From contig NZ_JBHTAA010000005.1 in assembly GCF_042663225.1 (NCBI RefSeq), forward strand, positions 1,674,001 to 1,738,000: a DNA stretch of 64,000 nt, written 5' to 3'. Below are positions 32,889 to 41,268 of this stretch, one piece after another. Each line of letters opens with the position of its first letter. Positions within the stretch are counted from its first letter, which is position 1. The DNA is from Haloferax namakaokahaiae. Its GTDB lineage: Archaea > Halobacteriota > Halobacteria > Halobacteriales > Haloferacaceae. The notes below the pieces were generated by a model, which was given only the letters and a program-made list of their open reading frames with translations, ran no database searches and was not told the DNA's origin. The position numbers were made by a program, and so were the translations under genes.

Positions 32889-33614
32889 ATGTTCCCGAGT
32901 TTCGAAGTCATCCCGGCGGTCGATATGCAAGACGGCGAGGTCGTCCAACTCGTCCAGGGCGAGCGCGGCACCGAGAAGACGTACGGCGACCCCGTCGAAG
33001 CCGCCCGCAAGTGGGTCGATTCGGGCGCGAAAACCCTCCACCTCGTGGACCTCGACGGCGCGTTCGACGGCGAGCGAAAGAACGCTCCCGCGGTCGATGC
33101 GGTGCTCGATGCAGTCTCCGTTCCGGTTCAACTCGGCGGCGGCATCCGGACCGCCGACGATGCCCGCGAACTCCTCGACCGGGGTGTGGACCGCGTGATT
33201 CTCGGGACGGCGGCGGTCGAAAACCCCGATATCGTCGCCGAACTCGCCGACGACTACCCCGACGGCGTGATGGTGAGCCTCGACGCGAAAGACGGCGAAG
33301 TGCTCGTCTCCGGGTGGACCGAAGGGACCGGCCTCGACCCCGCCGAGGCCGCCGCCCGCTACGAAGAACTCGGCGCGGCCGCGATTCTCTTCACCGACGT
33401 GGACGTCGAGGGCCAACTAGAGGGCGTCCAACTCGGGACGACGACGAGCGTCGTCGAGGCCGTCGATATCCCGGTCGTTGCCTCCGGCGGCGTCGCCACA
33501 TTGGACGACATCCGCGCGCTCAGGGACGCTGGGGCGGCCGCCGTCGTCGTCGGGACGGCGCTCTACGAGGGCCAATTCACGCTGGAAGAAGCGATGGACG
33601 CCTCGCGTCGGTGA
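32889..33614 (+). CDS. hisA: HisA, phosphoribosyl-formimino-AICAR-phosphate isomerase
   Basis: Amadori isomerase of histidine synthesis; 241 residues, TIM barrel. Motifs: VIPAVDMQDGEVVQLVQG with the catalytic Asp in strand 1, LHLVDLDGAF, VQLGGGIRT with the N-terminal phosphate loop, ILGTAAVENPD, LDAKDGEVLVSGW, ILFTDVDVEGQLEG with the second catalytic Asp, VVASGGVATLDDI and VVVGTALYEG. All standard for HisA; HisF would have different catalytic surroundings. Starts at the ATG at 32889. Confidence 0.96.
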   Translation: MFPSFEVIPAVDMQDGEVVQLVQGERGTEKTYGDPVEAARKWVDSGAKTLHLVDLDGAFDGERKNAPAVDAVLDAVSVPVQLGGGIRTADDARELLDRGVDRVILGTAAVENPDIVAELADDYPDGVMVSLDAKDGEVLVSGWTEGTGLDPAEAAARYEELGAAAILFTDVDVEGQLEGVQLGTTTSVVEAVDIPVVASGGVATLDDIRALRDAGAAAVVVGTALYEGQFTLEEAMDASRR

Positions 33615-33784
33615 CCGCCCGAGAGTCGCGGGTGCGGTGAAAATAACGGTCCTGTTGAAACATTCGACGCACGACGTGAACTGCGTACTGAAGACGGGGC
33701 ACGTCTCGGTCACTGGCCGGTGTCAACAGGCGAAAACGAGCGATATTATCCAATCGAAGCGCTTCCTGTACAGTGAGCACATCG

Positions 33785-34357
33785 ATGAAGACCCAATACT
33801 ACACCGCAACGAGCATCGACGGGTATCTCGCGGACGAGAATCACTCTCTCGATTGGCTCTTTCAGTTCGGAGAGATAGAGGAGATTGAGGGCGTGGACGA
33901 CGACTACTCCCGATTCGTAGACCAAGTCGGTGCCTTGGCGATGGGCTCGACAACCTACGAATGGATTCTCGAGCACGAGGACCTCGTGGAAAACCCGGAG
34001 AAGTGGCCGTATGAGGTTCCGGCGTGGGTGTTCAGTACTCGGGACTTACCGGCGGTCGAGGGTGCGAACGTTCACTTCGTGCAGGGAGATGTCGCGCCCG
34101 TCCACGCGGAAATGGTGGATGCCGCTGACGGCGAGAACGTCTGGCTTGTCGGTGGTGGTGACCTAGTGGGACAGTTCCACGACCGAGGGTTACTCGACGA
34201 GATTATTCTCAGCGTCGCTCCCGTCACGCTCGCCTCGGGTGCTCCGCTACTGCCGCGGACAATCACGAACCCACCCCTGAAACTAACTAACGTGGAAAAA
34301 CAGGGAGACGTCTTTGCGGTTCTGACCTACGAGGTCCAACAGTCGAGTGAGAGCTAA
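33785..34357 (+). CDS. Dihydrofolate reductase-family protein (RibD C-terminal like)
   Basis: 190 residues. The fold pattern is readable: TQYYTATSIDGYLADENHSLDWLF, VGALAMGSTTYEWIL, VWVFSTRDLP-like strand, NVWLVGGGDLVGQFHDRGLLDEIILSVAPVTLASGAPLLP. Such proteins are NADPH-dependent reductases of unknown substrate and are distinct from true folA. A TATA-like CGATATTATCC (33740-33750) is about 27 bases before a GTG at 33773, so a leaderless GTG start is possible; I list the ATG at 33785, which has a 12-base leader. Confidence 0.82.
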   Translation: MKTQYYTATSIDGYLADENHSLDWLFQFGEIEEIEGVDDDYSRFVDQVGALAMGSTTYEWILEHEDLVENPEKWPYEVPAWVFSTRDLPAVEGANVHFVQGDVAPVHAEMVDAADGENVWLVGGGDLVGQFHDRGLLDEIILSVAPVTLASGAPLLPRTITNPPLKLTNVEKQGDVFAVLTYEVQQSSES

Positions 34358-34382
34358 CCGATGGAACGCTCTGAGGCGACAA

Positions 34383-34520
34383 CTACAGATGGAAGTACCG
34401 TTCGATGAGTGCGCCGAGCGAATCGACCGTCCCATAGACGCCGACGGCGACGAACAGCACGCCGATGAGTGCGGTCTCGGGCCGCGAGGTGTTCAGAAAC
34501 GGACCGCCAAGCGCGAGCAT
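34383..34520 (-). CDS. Very small membrane protein, function unknown
   Basis: 45 residues from the ATG at 34520, with one hydrophobic helix (ALIGVLFVAVGVYGTVDSLGALI) and a short start LALGGPFLNTSRPE. Upstream of this ATG the frame no longer looks like coding sequence. A second tiny membrane gene lies 103 bases upstream on the same strand. I recognise no family; the assignment rests on hydrophobicity and pairing. Confidence 0.45.
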   Translation of the reverse strand: MLALGGPFLNTSRPETALIGVLFVAVGVYGTVDSLGALIERYFHL

Positions 34521-34623
34521 TGTCACTGTCACAACGTCGCGTTTCGGATGCGGCGTTGGCAGGCACACTAGACGGCCCTCCCGTGACTGGTCCGCCAGCG
34601 CCGTCGCTCCCTGAGACTGCTGG

Positions 34624-34782
34624 CTACGCCTTCCTGTCTCCCCATTCACTCACCACCGTTGCCCCGGCTGCGAATACGACCAGTGCCCCACCCACCGCAG
34701 CCATCGTTCCTGAAGGAGCGGTGAGCATCAGCCCGCCGATGCAGATGGTGTACCCGGCCATCAGCGCTCCTGTTCGATGCAT
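34624..34782 (-). CDS. Very small two-helix membrane protein, function unknown
   Basis: 52 residues, start ATG at 34782, stop TAG. The reading frame gives MHRTGALMAGYTICIGGLML, then a short turn APSGT and a second helix MAAVGGALVVFAAGATVVSE ending in WGDRKA. A TATA-like TTTCATATCG on the minus strand (34804-34813) is centred 26 bases before the ATG, which fits leaderless expression. Promoter spacing and the two clean helices support a real gene. Confidence 0.5.
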   Translation of the reverse strand: MHRTGALMAGYTICIGGLMLTAPSGTMAAVGGALVVFAAGATVVSEWGDRKA

Positions 34783-34921
34783 GAGGGTGACTCACGGGCA
34801 GTCGATATGAAATTCAGGCAGACGTGCGTCTGACGTACTCTCGAATCGGTTGACACGATTCTCGGGTCGAGCGACTGTGGCGAGCGCAATCACCTTATGC
34901 CCGCCACCCCTCGAACGCGGT

Positions 34922-35515
34922 ATGAGCGACGCCGACCGAACTGCTGCGCTGTCGCGCGAGACGAGCGAGACGACTATCGAGGTGACGCTCGATATCGACG
35001 GCGACGGTGACGCCGTCGTCGAGACGGGAATCGGCTTCTTCGACCACATGCTCGAAGCGTTCGCCAAACACGGCCTGTTCGACCTGACGGTCAACTGCGA
35101 CGGTGACCTGCACATCGACGACCACCACACCATCGAAGACGTGGCTATCGTCCTCGGCGAGGCGTTCGCGGAGGCACTCGGTGACAAGCGAGGTATCGTC
35201 CGTTACGCCGACCGCAAGGTCCCGCTGGATGAGGCAGTCGCTTCGGTCGTCGTGGACGTGTCCGGTCGCCCCTTTTTCGACTTCTCGGGCGACTTCTCGC
35301 AGGAATCTATCGGCGACTTCACGAGCGTCATGGCCGAGCATTTCGGACTCTCACTGGCGATGAACGCCGGACTCACCCTCCACGTTGGCGTCGAGGGCGA
35401 CAACGCCCATCACGAGGTCGAAGCGATGTTCAAAGCGCTCGCTCGCTCGCTCGACGACGCGACTCGAATCGACCCGCGGCGTTCGGACACGCCGAGCACG
35501 AAAGGAACGCTCTAA
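34922..35515 (+). CDS. hisB: Imidazoleglycerol-phosphate dehydratase HisB
   Basis: Histidine synthesis, dehydration of imidazole glycerol phosphate with two Mn ions. 197 residues, single-function HisB. Motifs: RETSETTIEVTLDIDGDG, GIGFFDHMLEAFAKHGLFDL, the metal histidines in HIDDHHTIEDVAIVLGEAF and later GDNAHHEVEAMFKALARSLDDA, and SGRPFFDF. The ATG at 34922 (MSDADRTAALS) is the family start. Monocistronic by layout. Confidence 0.97.
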   Translation: MSDADRTAALSRETSETTIEVTLDIDGDGDAVVETGIGFFDHMLEAFAKHGLFDLTVNCDGDLHIDDHHTIEDVAIVLGEAFAEALGDKRGIVRYADRKVPLDEAVASVVVDVSGRPFFDFSGDFSQESIGDFTSVMAEHFGLSLAMNAGLTLHVGVEGDNAHHEVEAMFKALARSLDDATRIDPRRSDTPSTKGTL

Positions 35516-35551
35516 GGAGGCGCGCTCGGCGAGGCGGATTCGCCGCGCTTC

Positions 35552-36265
35552 TCAGGCTCTGTACAGTTGGCCGCCCTTCTCTTCGAGGAGGTCACGCTCG
35601 ATTGCGTAGTCGAAAATATCTCGAACTTCGTCGGTTTCGAGTCCGTACGCGTTCGACGCGAGGTCCTCGACTTCCGCGCGCTCGACGGGGAACTCGCGGT
35701 TTTGGAGGATTCGAATGACCTGCCGGAACTTCGGCGGTTCGGGGCGCATCGGCTCGCCGTTTCTGGCCGCGTTCGTCGGTGGTTCGGTCTCGACGTCGGC
35801 TTCTTCCGTCTGGACACCGGTCGCTTCTCCCTCGACGTCGGCGGATTCTGACTCCGCTTCTGGATTCGGTTCTCTCTCGACGTCGGTCGATTCAACACTG
35901 TCTACTGGCTCTGAGAGCGGGTCGTCCGCGGGCAACCCCGTCGTCGCGTCGGATTCCGGCGCAGGTTCGACGGCATCGACTTCGACCGAGGAAACGCCGC
36001 CCGCGTTCGACCCGGTCGGTTCCGGAGACGCGGTCGATTCCGGAGACCCGGTCGATTCTGTCGTCGCATCGGGTGCAGGTGTGTCGCCGTCGCCCGCGCC
36101 GAGGCGAGCCACGAGCGGTTCGATGACGGAGGTGAGCGTCTCTTCGCAGTCGGCACAGAGGATGACGCGTCGCTGGTCCGGGGCGGGAGTGAATTCCGGG
36201 GGGAGCACCTCGAAGATACCCGCGGCGTCGGCACCACAGAAGTCACAAGAGCGGAGTTCGCGCAT
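35552..36265 (-). CDS. Conserved haloarchaeal protein with N-terminal zinc finger and C-terminal winged-helix-like region
   Basis: 237 residues. An N-terminal four-Cys zinc finger (SCDFCGADA ... ILCADCEETL, about 6-42) is followed by a 110-residue acidic, Pro/Ser/Thr-rich linker (about 60-175) and a C-terminal block of about 70 residues (KFRQVIRILQNREFPVERAEVEDLASNAYGLETDEVRDIFDYAIERDLLEE in outline) that reads like a helical DNA- or protein-binding domain. The start is the ATG at 36265; the frame runs on to 36364 without support. The architecture suggests a regulator; I do not recognise a named family. Confidence 0.75.
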   Translation of the reverse strand: MRELRSCDFCGADAAGIFEVLPPEFTPAPDQRRVILCADCEETLTSVIEPLVARLGAGDGDTPAPDATTESTGSPESTASPEPTGSNAGGVSSVEVDAVEPAPESDATTGLPADDPLSEPVDSVESTDVEREPNPEAESESADVEGEATGVQTEEADVETEPPTNAARNGEPMRPEPPKFRQVIRILQNREFPVERAEVEDLASNAYGLETDEVRDIFDYAIERDLLEEKGGQLYRA

Positions 36266-36404
36266 GCACAAGGTGTCACCCTGATGGGGGTTAAACCCTC
36301 GTCTGCCGGCGCGAGGGGTTCGAAGCTCGCTGGATGATATGTTCGTTCGCTGATGGTGGTGCATTTCCGCGCCCGCGGCGTGACGGAACTGCTGTCTGAC
36401 GTAC

Positions 36405-36432
36405 CACTTAATGCGTCACGACGCAAATTTGC
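36405..36432 (+). promoter_or_regulatory. Promoter and two overlapping palindromes before the ACT-domain regulator
   Basis: A TATA-like ACTTAATG (36406-36413) is followed by TGCGTC-AC-GACGCA (36412-36425) and by GCAAATTTGC (36423-36432), a perfect 10-bp palindrome. They end 10 bases before the ATG at 36443. Two palindromes between TATA and start codon are well placed for repression. Confidence 0.5.
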
Positions 36433-36442
36433 ACTACAACAG

Positions 36443-36946
36443 ATGTTTGACGAGATTATGGAGAAGTTCGAAGGCAGTCCGAGCCAACAGGCTGTCATTC
36501 GATTGCTCTTGGAGCGTGGGTTTTCGGTCAACGACGAAGGCCGCGTCGTCTCCGGCGGCATCGAGATTCCGAACACGGGAATCGCCCGCGAGGCGAACGT
36601 GGACCGCCGCGTCGTCGATTCGACGACCGACGCCATCCTCGCCGACGACGAACTGCGCCGCATCTTCCAGAACATCTCTTCGATTCCGAGTCTGATGGAC
36701 CTCGCACCCGTGTTGAACCTCTCGGTGCTCACCGTCGAGGTGGCCAACGCGGACGAACCGGGTATCGTCGCCACCGTCACGTCGAAACTCGCCGACGCGG
36801 GAATCTCGATTCGCCAGACGATAAGCGAAGACCCGGAGTTCACCGACGACCCGAAACTCTACCTCATCACCGACGACCCAGTCCCCGGCGAACTTCTCAA
36901 CAGTCTCTCGACGCTCCCGTTCGTTCGCCGTATCACTATCGCGTGA
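36443..36946 (+). CDS. HTH plus ACT domain regulator of amino-acid metabolism
   Basis: 167 residues. The N-terminal part (SPSQQAVIRLLLERGFSVNDEGRVVSGGIEIPNTGIAREANVDRRVVDSTTDAIL in outline) is a winged-helix-like DNA-binding region; the C-terminal 75 residues form an ACT domain (LSVLTVEVANADEPGIVATVTSKLADAGISIRQTI), the fold that binds amino acids as effectors. Archaeal proteins of this type are annotated as regulators of amino-acid metabolism. Start at 36443, with 36458 as an alternative Met. The palindromes upstream suggest it controls its own gene. Confidence 0.85.
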   Translation: MFDEIMEKFEGSPSQQAVIRLLLERGFSVNDEGRVVSGGIEIPNTGIAREANVDRRVVDSTTDAILADDELRRIFQNISSIPSLMDLAPVLNLSVLTVEVANADEPGIVATVTSKLADAGISIRQTISEDPEFTDDPKLYLITDDPVPGELLNSLSTLPFVRRITIA

Positions 36947-37031
36947 ACTCCCGTTCTAGAACTATCGTTCATGATGGACATTCTGGATATTGTTACTATT
37001 CGTGAAGTTCTGTCACTCCGGGGATAAGATT

Positions 37032-37039
37032 CATATAGA
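37032..37039 (+). promoter_or_regulatory. TATA box of the 38-residue zinc-finger gene
   Basis: CATATAGA, centred 24-25 bases before the ATG at 37060, the spacing of a leaderless haloarchaeal transcript. It is the main external support for the short gene downstream. Confidence 0.55.
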
Positions 37040-37059
37040 AATTCGTGCTACATTGTAGC

Positions 37060-37176
37060 ATGTCCCAATTCCGAACCTGCCTGTGTTGTGGTTCCGCAGT
37101 CTCCGAGACGAGTCATTTCTGCGGTGTCTGTATCCAAAATGGCTGTACGTCGTACGCGAACTCCTGCGGATTGTAA
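37060..37176 (+). CDS. 38-residue cysteine-rich zinc-finger microprotein
   Basis: Reads MSQFRTCLCCGSAVSETSHF then CGVCIQNGCTSYANSCGL, stop TAA at 37174-37176. Two CxxC-G type knuckles (CLCCG and CGVC) resemble the small CPxCG-related zinc-finger proteins known as abundant in Haloferax, some of which affect biofilm and swarming. Two more cysteines near the end may complete a second site. A well-spaced TATA box precedes it. The gene stands alone between the ACT regulator and the IMPACT gene. Confidence 0.65.
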   Translation: MSQFRTCLCCGSAVSETSHFCGVCIQNGCTSYANSCGL

Positions 37177-37225
37177 CTTCTTTCTGTGCGAACGTTTTTG
37201 ATTGCCGCGTCGCCAATTCGGAGTC

Positions 37226-37858
37226 ATGACTACCGCCTATCGCACCGTCTCGGGCCGGGCAGACGCGCGGTTCGAAGTCCAGGGTTCGGAGTTCATCGGC
37301 TACATCTCCCCCGCCGAGACGGTCGCGGACGCGGAGGCGTTCATCGACGAAATCGAGGCGACACACCCGGATGCGACCCACAACGTCCCCGCCTATCGCG
37401 TCCCTGCGGGTTCGGCATCGTCGTCGGTTCCGGGCAGTGGAAACGTCATGCTCCGCGAGTACCAGAGCGACGACGGCGAACCGACCGGGTCGTCGGGAAA
37501 GCCCGCGCTCAACGTCCTCGTCCAACAGGACATCCGCAACGTCGTCGTGGTCGTGACTCGCTACTACGGCGGCACGAACCTGGGCGTCGGCGGTCTCGCC
37601 CGCGCCTACTCCAGAGCGGTCAAAGAGGCGCTCGACGCGGCGGGCGTGATAGAGGAGATTCCCCACGAGCGATTCACCGCGACGGTCGAGTACGACGACT
37701 CGGGGAGCGTTCGCGGAATCTTAGAATCGACGGGCGTGGAGTTCGACGCCGACTACGACCAGCAGGTCTCGTTCGACGTTCGAGTTCCTATCGAAGACGC
37801 CGACGAACTGCGGGATAGACTCCGGAGTGCGACGAGCGGCCGGGTCGAACTCGAATAG
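37226..37858 (+). CDS. IMPACT/YigZ family protein
   Basis: 210 residues. The UPF0029/IMPACT domain is clear: FEVQGSEFIGYISPAETVADAEAFIDEIEATHPDATHNVPAYRV, SDDGEPTGSSGKPALNVL and VVVVVTRYYGGTNLGVGGLARAYSRAVKEAL, followed by the DUF1949-type C-terminal domain. In bacteria YigZ has been linked to protein/peptide processing or ribosome-related functions; in eukaryotes IMPACT regulates GCN2. The archaeal role is not established. Starts at the ATG at 37226, 50 bases after the microprotein gene. Confidence 0.88.
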   Translation: MTTAYRTVSGRADARFEVQGSEFIGYISPAETVADAEAFIDEIEATHPDATHNVPAYRVPAGSASSSVPGSGNVMLREYQSDDGEPTGSSGKPALNVLVQQDIRNVVVVVTRYYGGTNLGVGGLARAYSRAVKEALDAAGVIEEIPHERFTATVEYDDSGSVRGILESTGVEFDADYDQQVSFDVRVPIEDADELRDRLRSATSGRVELE

Positions 37859-37885
37859 AAAAAGATTTTCAGCAGAACGACCCGT

Positions 37886-40723
37886 TCAGTCGGTCGGTTC
37901 GGCCATCGGTTCGGGTGCGGGTTGGCTACGGTCGCCGGTTTCTCGCTTGTTCTTCAGCGCGAGCACGCCGAAGAGGACGCCGCCTGCGGCACGCAGTCCG
38001 AGGTCAACGACGACGCCGCCGGGTGCCGCACCGACGAGACCGAGTGCCCCGCCGAGGTCGAAGACGGCGTTCACGACGAGCGACGGTGCCATGAGGAAGA
38101 ACGCGCTGAGCGCGAACAGCGCGCGTTCGGTGCGACTGACGCGGGTGTAGAGATAGCCGATGACGGTCGAACCCAGCGCGACGACGCCGAGGAAGACGCC
38201 CGCGACGGGGATGACGACCTGTGGGACGAACCACGCGAGGTCGGCCACGTCGGCGAACGTGATGACCGACGCTTCTTCACCCCGCCCGCGGAGGAGCAAG
38301 ATTCCCGGCGTGAGCGCGAACGCGAACGGGACGATTGCCTTGTTGAGCGAGAGCGAGAACGCCTTCGTCCCCGTCCTGAACGGATTGGACCGGGCAATCC
38401 CGGACGCAGCATACGCTGCGACCGCCACCGGTGGTGTGATGTCTGCGATCACCCCGAAGTAGAGGATAAAGAGGTGTGCCGCGAGTAGTGGAATGTCCGA
38501 GGACTGGGCGATTGCCGGGCCGAGCAGCGACACCAGAATGATGTACGTCACGGTGGTCGGCATGCCCATCCCGAGGATGATAGAGGCGATAGCCGTAAAG
38601 AGCAGCAAGAGAACGATAGAGCCGCCTGCGACCGTCTTGATGAGCGCGGTCAGGTTCGGGCCGAGACCGGTCGCGCTGACGACGCCGGGGATGATACCCG
38701 CGGCGGCGACGGCGATGACGACTTCGGTCGAGGTTCGCGCACCGGAGTCCATCGACTTGCCGATGAACGTCACGTAGCGGAACGCGTTGATATCCGAGAG
38801 CGACGGGCGCGAGACCGCCGCGGAAACTTTGTCCGCCGCGTCGTCAACCGCGTCGTCGAATCGGAGTAACGGCGCGTCCAGATTCGGCCGCGCGAGCATG
38901 ATTGCGAGGCTGACGAAGATGACGATGTAGCCGAGGTTGCCGGCGGCGGCGAAGAGCGCGCCGACGAACGACAGACCCTCGCCGCCAGCGCCGGCGACCG
39001 CGTCGGGGATGCCGACACCGGTCGTCAGGAACGAGACGACCTGCGCGAGATACACCGCGCCAATCGTCCCGAGCAACGGTATCCGCGTCCGTTCGTTGTA
39101 GGCGGCCACCGCGGCGAGCAGCGCCATGATGGCGATGAGGGTGAACCACGCCGACCGAGCGACCGTCAGGCGCTCGATGATGAGGTAGTACAAGAGCAGT
39201 GCGAGCGGGATGAGGTAGAACCACCCGCGCGAGAGGTGCTTGCGGAGGTCAACGACTTCCGAGCGGTCCAATCCGCCGATGTTCGCGCGGGTCGCTTCGA
39301 GGTGGACCATCACCCAGACGCCGAAGAAGAACACGATGGCGGGGATGGTCGCGGCGATGATGATATCCGAGAAGGGGACGCCGATGAACTCTATCATCAG
39401 GAAAGCGGCCGCACCCATGACGGGCGGGAGAATCTGCCCGCCCGAGGACGCAGAGGCTTCGACCGCCCCCGCGAACTCCGCACGGTACCCGGATTTCTTC
39501 ATCAGCGGAATAGTGAACGCACCGGTCGTCACGGTGTTCGCAATAGAGGACCCGGAGATGGTTCCCATGAACCCGGACGCGAGGATGGACGCTTTGGCCG
39601 GGCCACCCTTTCGCGTTCCGGTCGCGGCGTAGGCGAGGTCGATGAACCACTGGCCGGCACCGGACATCTCCAAGAACGCGCCGAACAGGATGAAGATGTA
39701 GATGAACTGCACCGAGACGGTGACCGGAATCCCGAACACGCCGTTCTCGGTGTTGTACCAGAGGTTCTGGATGATGTTCGTCCACGACCCCTGCGGAATC
39801 GAGAGCACGCCGATAATCGGCAGGCTCGGCGAGATGAGGTAGCCCCACCGCGCGTAGACGATGAACGAGGCGACGATGACCATCAGGTAGAACCCGAGCG
39901 AGCGCCGCGTCGCTTCGAGCACGAGGAAGACGCCGACGACGCCGAGGAAGAACGGGTAGGAGACGTCTGCCAGCGGAATCCCGAGCGCGCTGATCGCTTC
40001 GGGGACGACCCCGAACGGACCGAGGTACTCCGCGACGGTCCGACCCGCCGAGAGACCGAACACGCGGAGGCGCTGAATCTCGCTCCACTCCATCACCATG
40101 TAGAGCGCCGTCGCCGCGGCGAGAACCATGAACACCACGTCGAGCGGCGTCACGCGCTCTCGTTCGGGGTCTACGGCGAGCCATCGAACTCCGCGACGGA
40201 GTCCGTCTGCGGCGCGGGTGATGGGACTGTCCTCGCCGAATCGTGAGGCGAGCGTCGGGACGACGCGGCCGAGTCGTCGGGCGAACGCGCCGTGGCCCGT
40301 CGTCGGCGGAAAGAGGATGAACGCCAAGACGAGCGCGAAGGCGACGTGGACGGCGTTGATCTGTAACAGTTGTAACGCGCCGAGCGACACTTCGCCCACC
40401 AACGGTAGTGTCGCGGAGAAGTCGAAGCCGCGGGCGGCCAGCCACGACTGGAAGAGCGAGAAGGAGATGGCGATAATCGAGGTGACGATGGCGGCCCACC
40501 CGGTGAGCGTCCGCTTTCGCTCGATTCCTTCGAGCATCTCCTGTGCCTCTTCTTCGGATAGTTCTTCGTCTGTACGCTCGCCTGCCTCGTCCGTGGGAGT
40601 GCCCCCATCGGCTCGCACGGGCAGGGTGGTCTCGCCGTCCGTCCACTCGTCGGACTGGCAGTCACCACAGTTCTCGTCGGAAGGGTCGTTGCCTCGACCC
40701 CCATCGTGTGTTCGGTTCGTCAT
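37886..40723 (-). CDS. TRAP transporter fused permease (DctQ-DctM fusion, TAXI type)
   Basis: 945-residue membrane protein combining the 4-helix DctQ part and the 12-helix DctM part, the usual form for TAXI-type TRAP systems. After a 70-residue acidic cytosolic tail (containing CGDCQS), the Q-like part spans about 70-230 and the DctM part follows, with signature stretches ASILASGFMGTISGSSIANTVTTGAFTIPLMKKSGY and ILGMGMPTTVTYIILVSLLGPAI. Two hydrophilic loops and an extra C-terminal helical region follow. Uses ion gradients, not ATP. Downstream of the TAXI binding protein and a DUF1850 gene in one operon. Confidence 0.93.
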   Translation of the reverse strand: MTNRTHDGGRGNDPSDENCGDCQSDEWTDGETTLPVRADGGTPTDEAGERTDEELSEEEAQEMLEGIERKRTLTGWAAIVTSIIAISFSLFQSWLAARGFDFSATLPLVGEVSLGALQLLQINAVHVAFALVLAFILFPPTTGHGAFARRLGRVVPTLASRFGEDSPITRAADGLRRGVRWLAVDPERERVTPLDVVFMVLAAATALYMVMEWSEIQRLRVFGLSAGRTVAEYLGPFGVVPEAISALGIPLADVSYPFFLGVVGVFLVLEATRRSLGFYLMVIVASFIVYARWGYLISPSLPIIGVLSIPQGSWTNIIQNLWYNTENGVFGIPVTVSVQFIYIFILFGAFLEMSGAGQWFIDLAYAATGTRKGGPAKASILASGFMGTISGSSIANTVTTGAFTIPLMKKSGYRAEFAGAVEASASSGGQILPPVMGAAAFLMIEFIGVPFSDIIIAATIPAIVFFFGVWVMVHLEATRANIGGLDRSEVVDLRKHLSRGWFYLIPLALLLYYLIIERLTVARSAWFTLIAIMALLAAVAAYNERTRIPLLGTIGAVYLAQVVSFLTTGVGIPDAVAGAGGEGLSFVGALFAAAGNLGYIVIFVSLAIMLARPNLDAPLLRFDDAVDDAADKVSAAVSRPSLSDINAFRYVTFIGKSMDSGARTSTEVVIAVAAAGIIPGVVSATGLGPNLTALIKTVAGGSIVLLLLFTAIASIILGMGMPTTVTYIILVSLLGPAIAQSSDIPLLAAHLFILYFGVIADITPPVAVAAYAASGIARSNPFRTGTKAFSLSLNKAIVPFAFALTPGILLLRGRGEEASVITFADVADLAWFVPQVVIPVAGVFLGVVALGSTVIGYLYTRVSRTERALFALSAFFLMAPSLVVNAVFDLGGALGLVGAAPGGVVVDLGLRAAGGVLFGVLALKNKRETGDRSQPAPEPMAEPTD

Positions 40724-40737
40724 TGGTCAGTCGTTGG

Positions 40738-41223
40738 TCAGTGGAGGGCTGCGTCGAGTACGGACTGGTTCGTCACGCTGAGTCGGACCGTTCGCGCATC
40801 CGAGAGCGCTACTAGGTCGTACGTTCTCTCACCTACGTGGAGTTTGTGCCCCGCGACGTGGCCGGGTTTGACGTAGAGTTCTTCCCAGCTTCCTTCGGGG
40901 TCGAAGGCGTACGAGCCGTTTTCCTTGTGCACGTCGGCGCGGGCGGGAAGCCCCCACCCGTACGACTCGAACTCCATTCTCGTCATCTCGAGTTCACCGT
41001 TCCGGACGGTGTACTCGTCGAGGACGCGCGTCTTCTCGACGCTGTGGTTGTATTCGACGGAGACGGTCGTATTTTCCGAAACGTGCTGTGTCAAAAGCAC
41101 CTCGCCGGTTTCGGCGTCTTCGACGACGAGGGCCTGTCCGGCCGGCACTGCGGCGCTCCCGCCGACAGCGAGCGCTAAGACGGCGAGGACGACGAGGAGA
41201 CGTTTTGCTGTCGAGTCGAGCAT
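40738..41223 (-). CDS. DUF1850 family protein of the TAXI-TRAP operon
   Basis: 161 residues with an N-terminal signal peptide or anchor (LLVVLAVLALAVGGSAAVPAG), so probably exported. DUF1850 pattern: VSVEYNHSVEKTRVLDEYTV, FESYGWGLPA, VKPGHVAGHKLHVGERTYDL. DUF1850 genes occur almost always between a TAXI binding protein and the fused permease, as here, but their role is unknown. Separated from the permease by 14 bases. Confidence 0.85.
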   Translation of the reverse strand: MLDSTAKRLLVVLAVLALAVGGSAAVPAGQALVVEDAETGEVLLTQHVSENTTVSVEYNHSVEKTRVLDEYTVRNGELEMTRMEFESYGWGLPARADVHKENGSYAFDPEGSWEELYVKPGHVAGHKLHVGERTYDLVALSDARTVRLSVTNQSVLDAALH

Positions 41224-41268
41224 TGAAAGAGGTGAAGGTGTGCGGTTCTAGGGACGGTCGCCGACTAC

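Noticed and set aside
33651..33730. Inverted repeat CCTGTTGA ... TCAACAGG around the spacer before the reductase gene
   Set aside because: Arms are 64 bases apart with no further structure; likely chance in an intergenic region.
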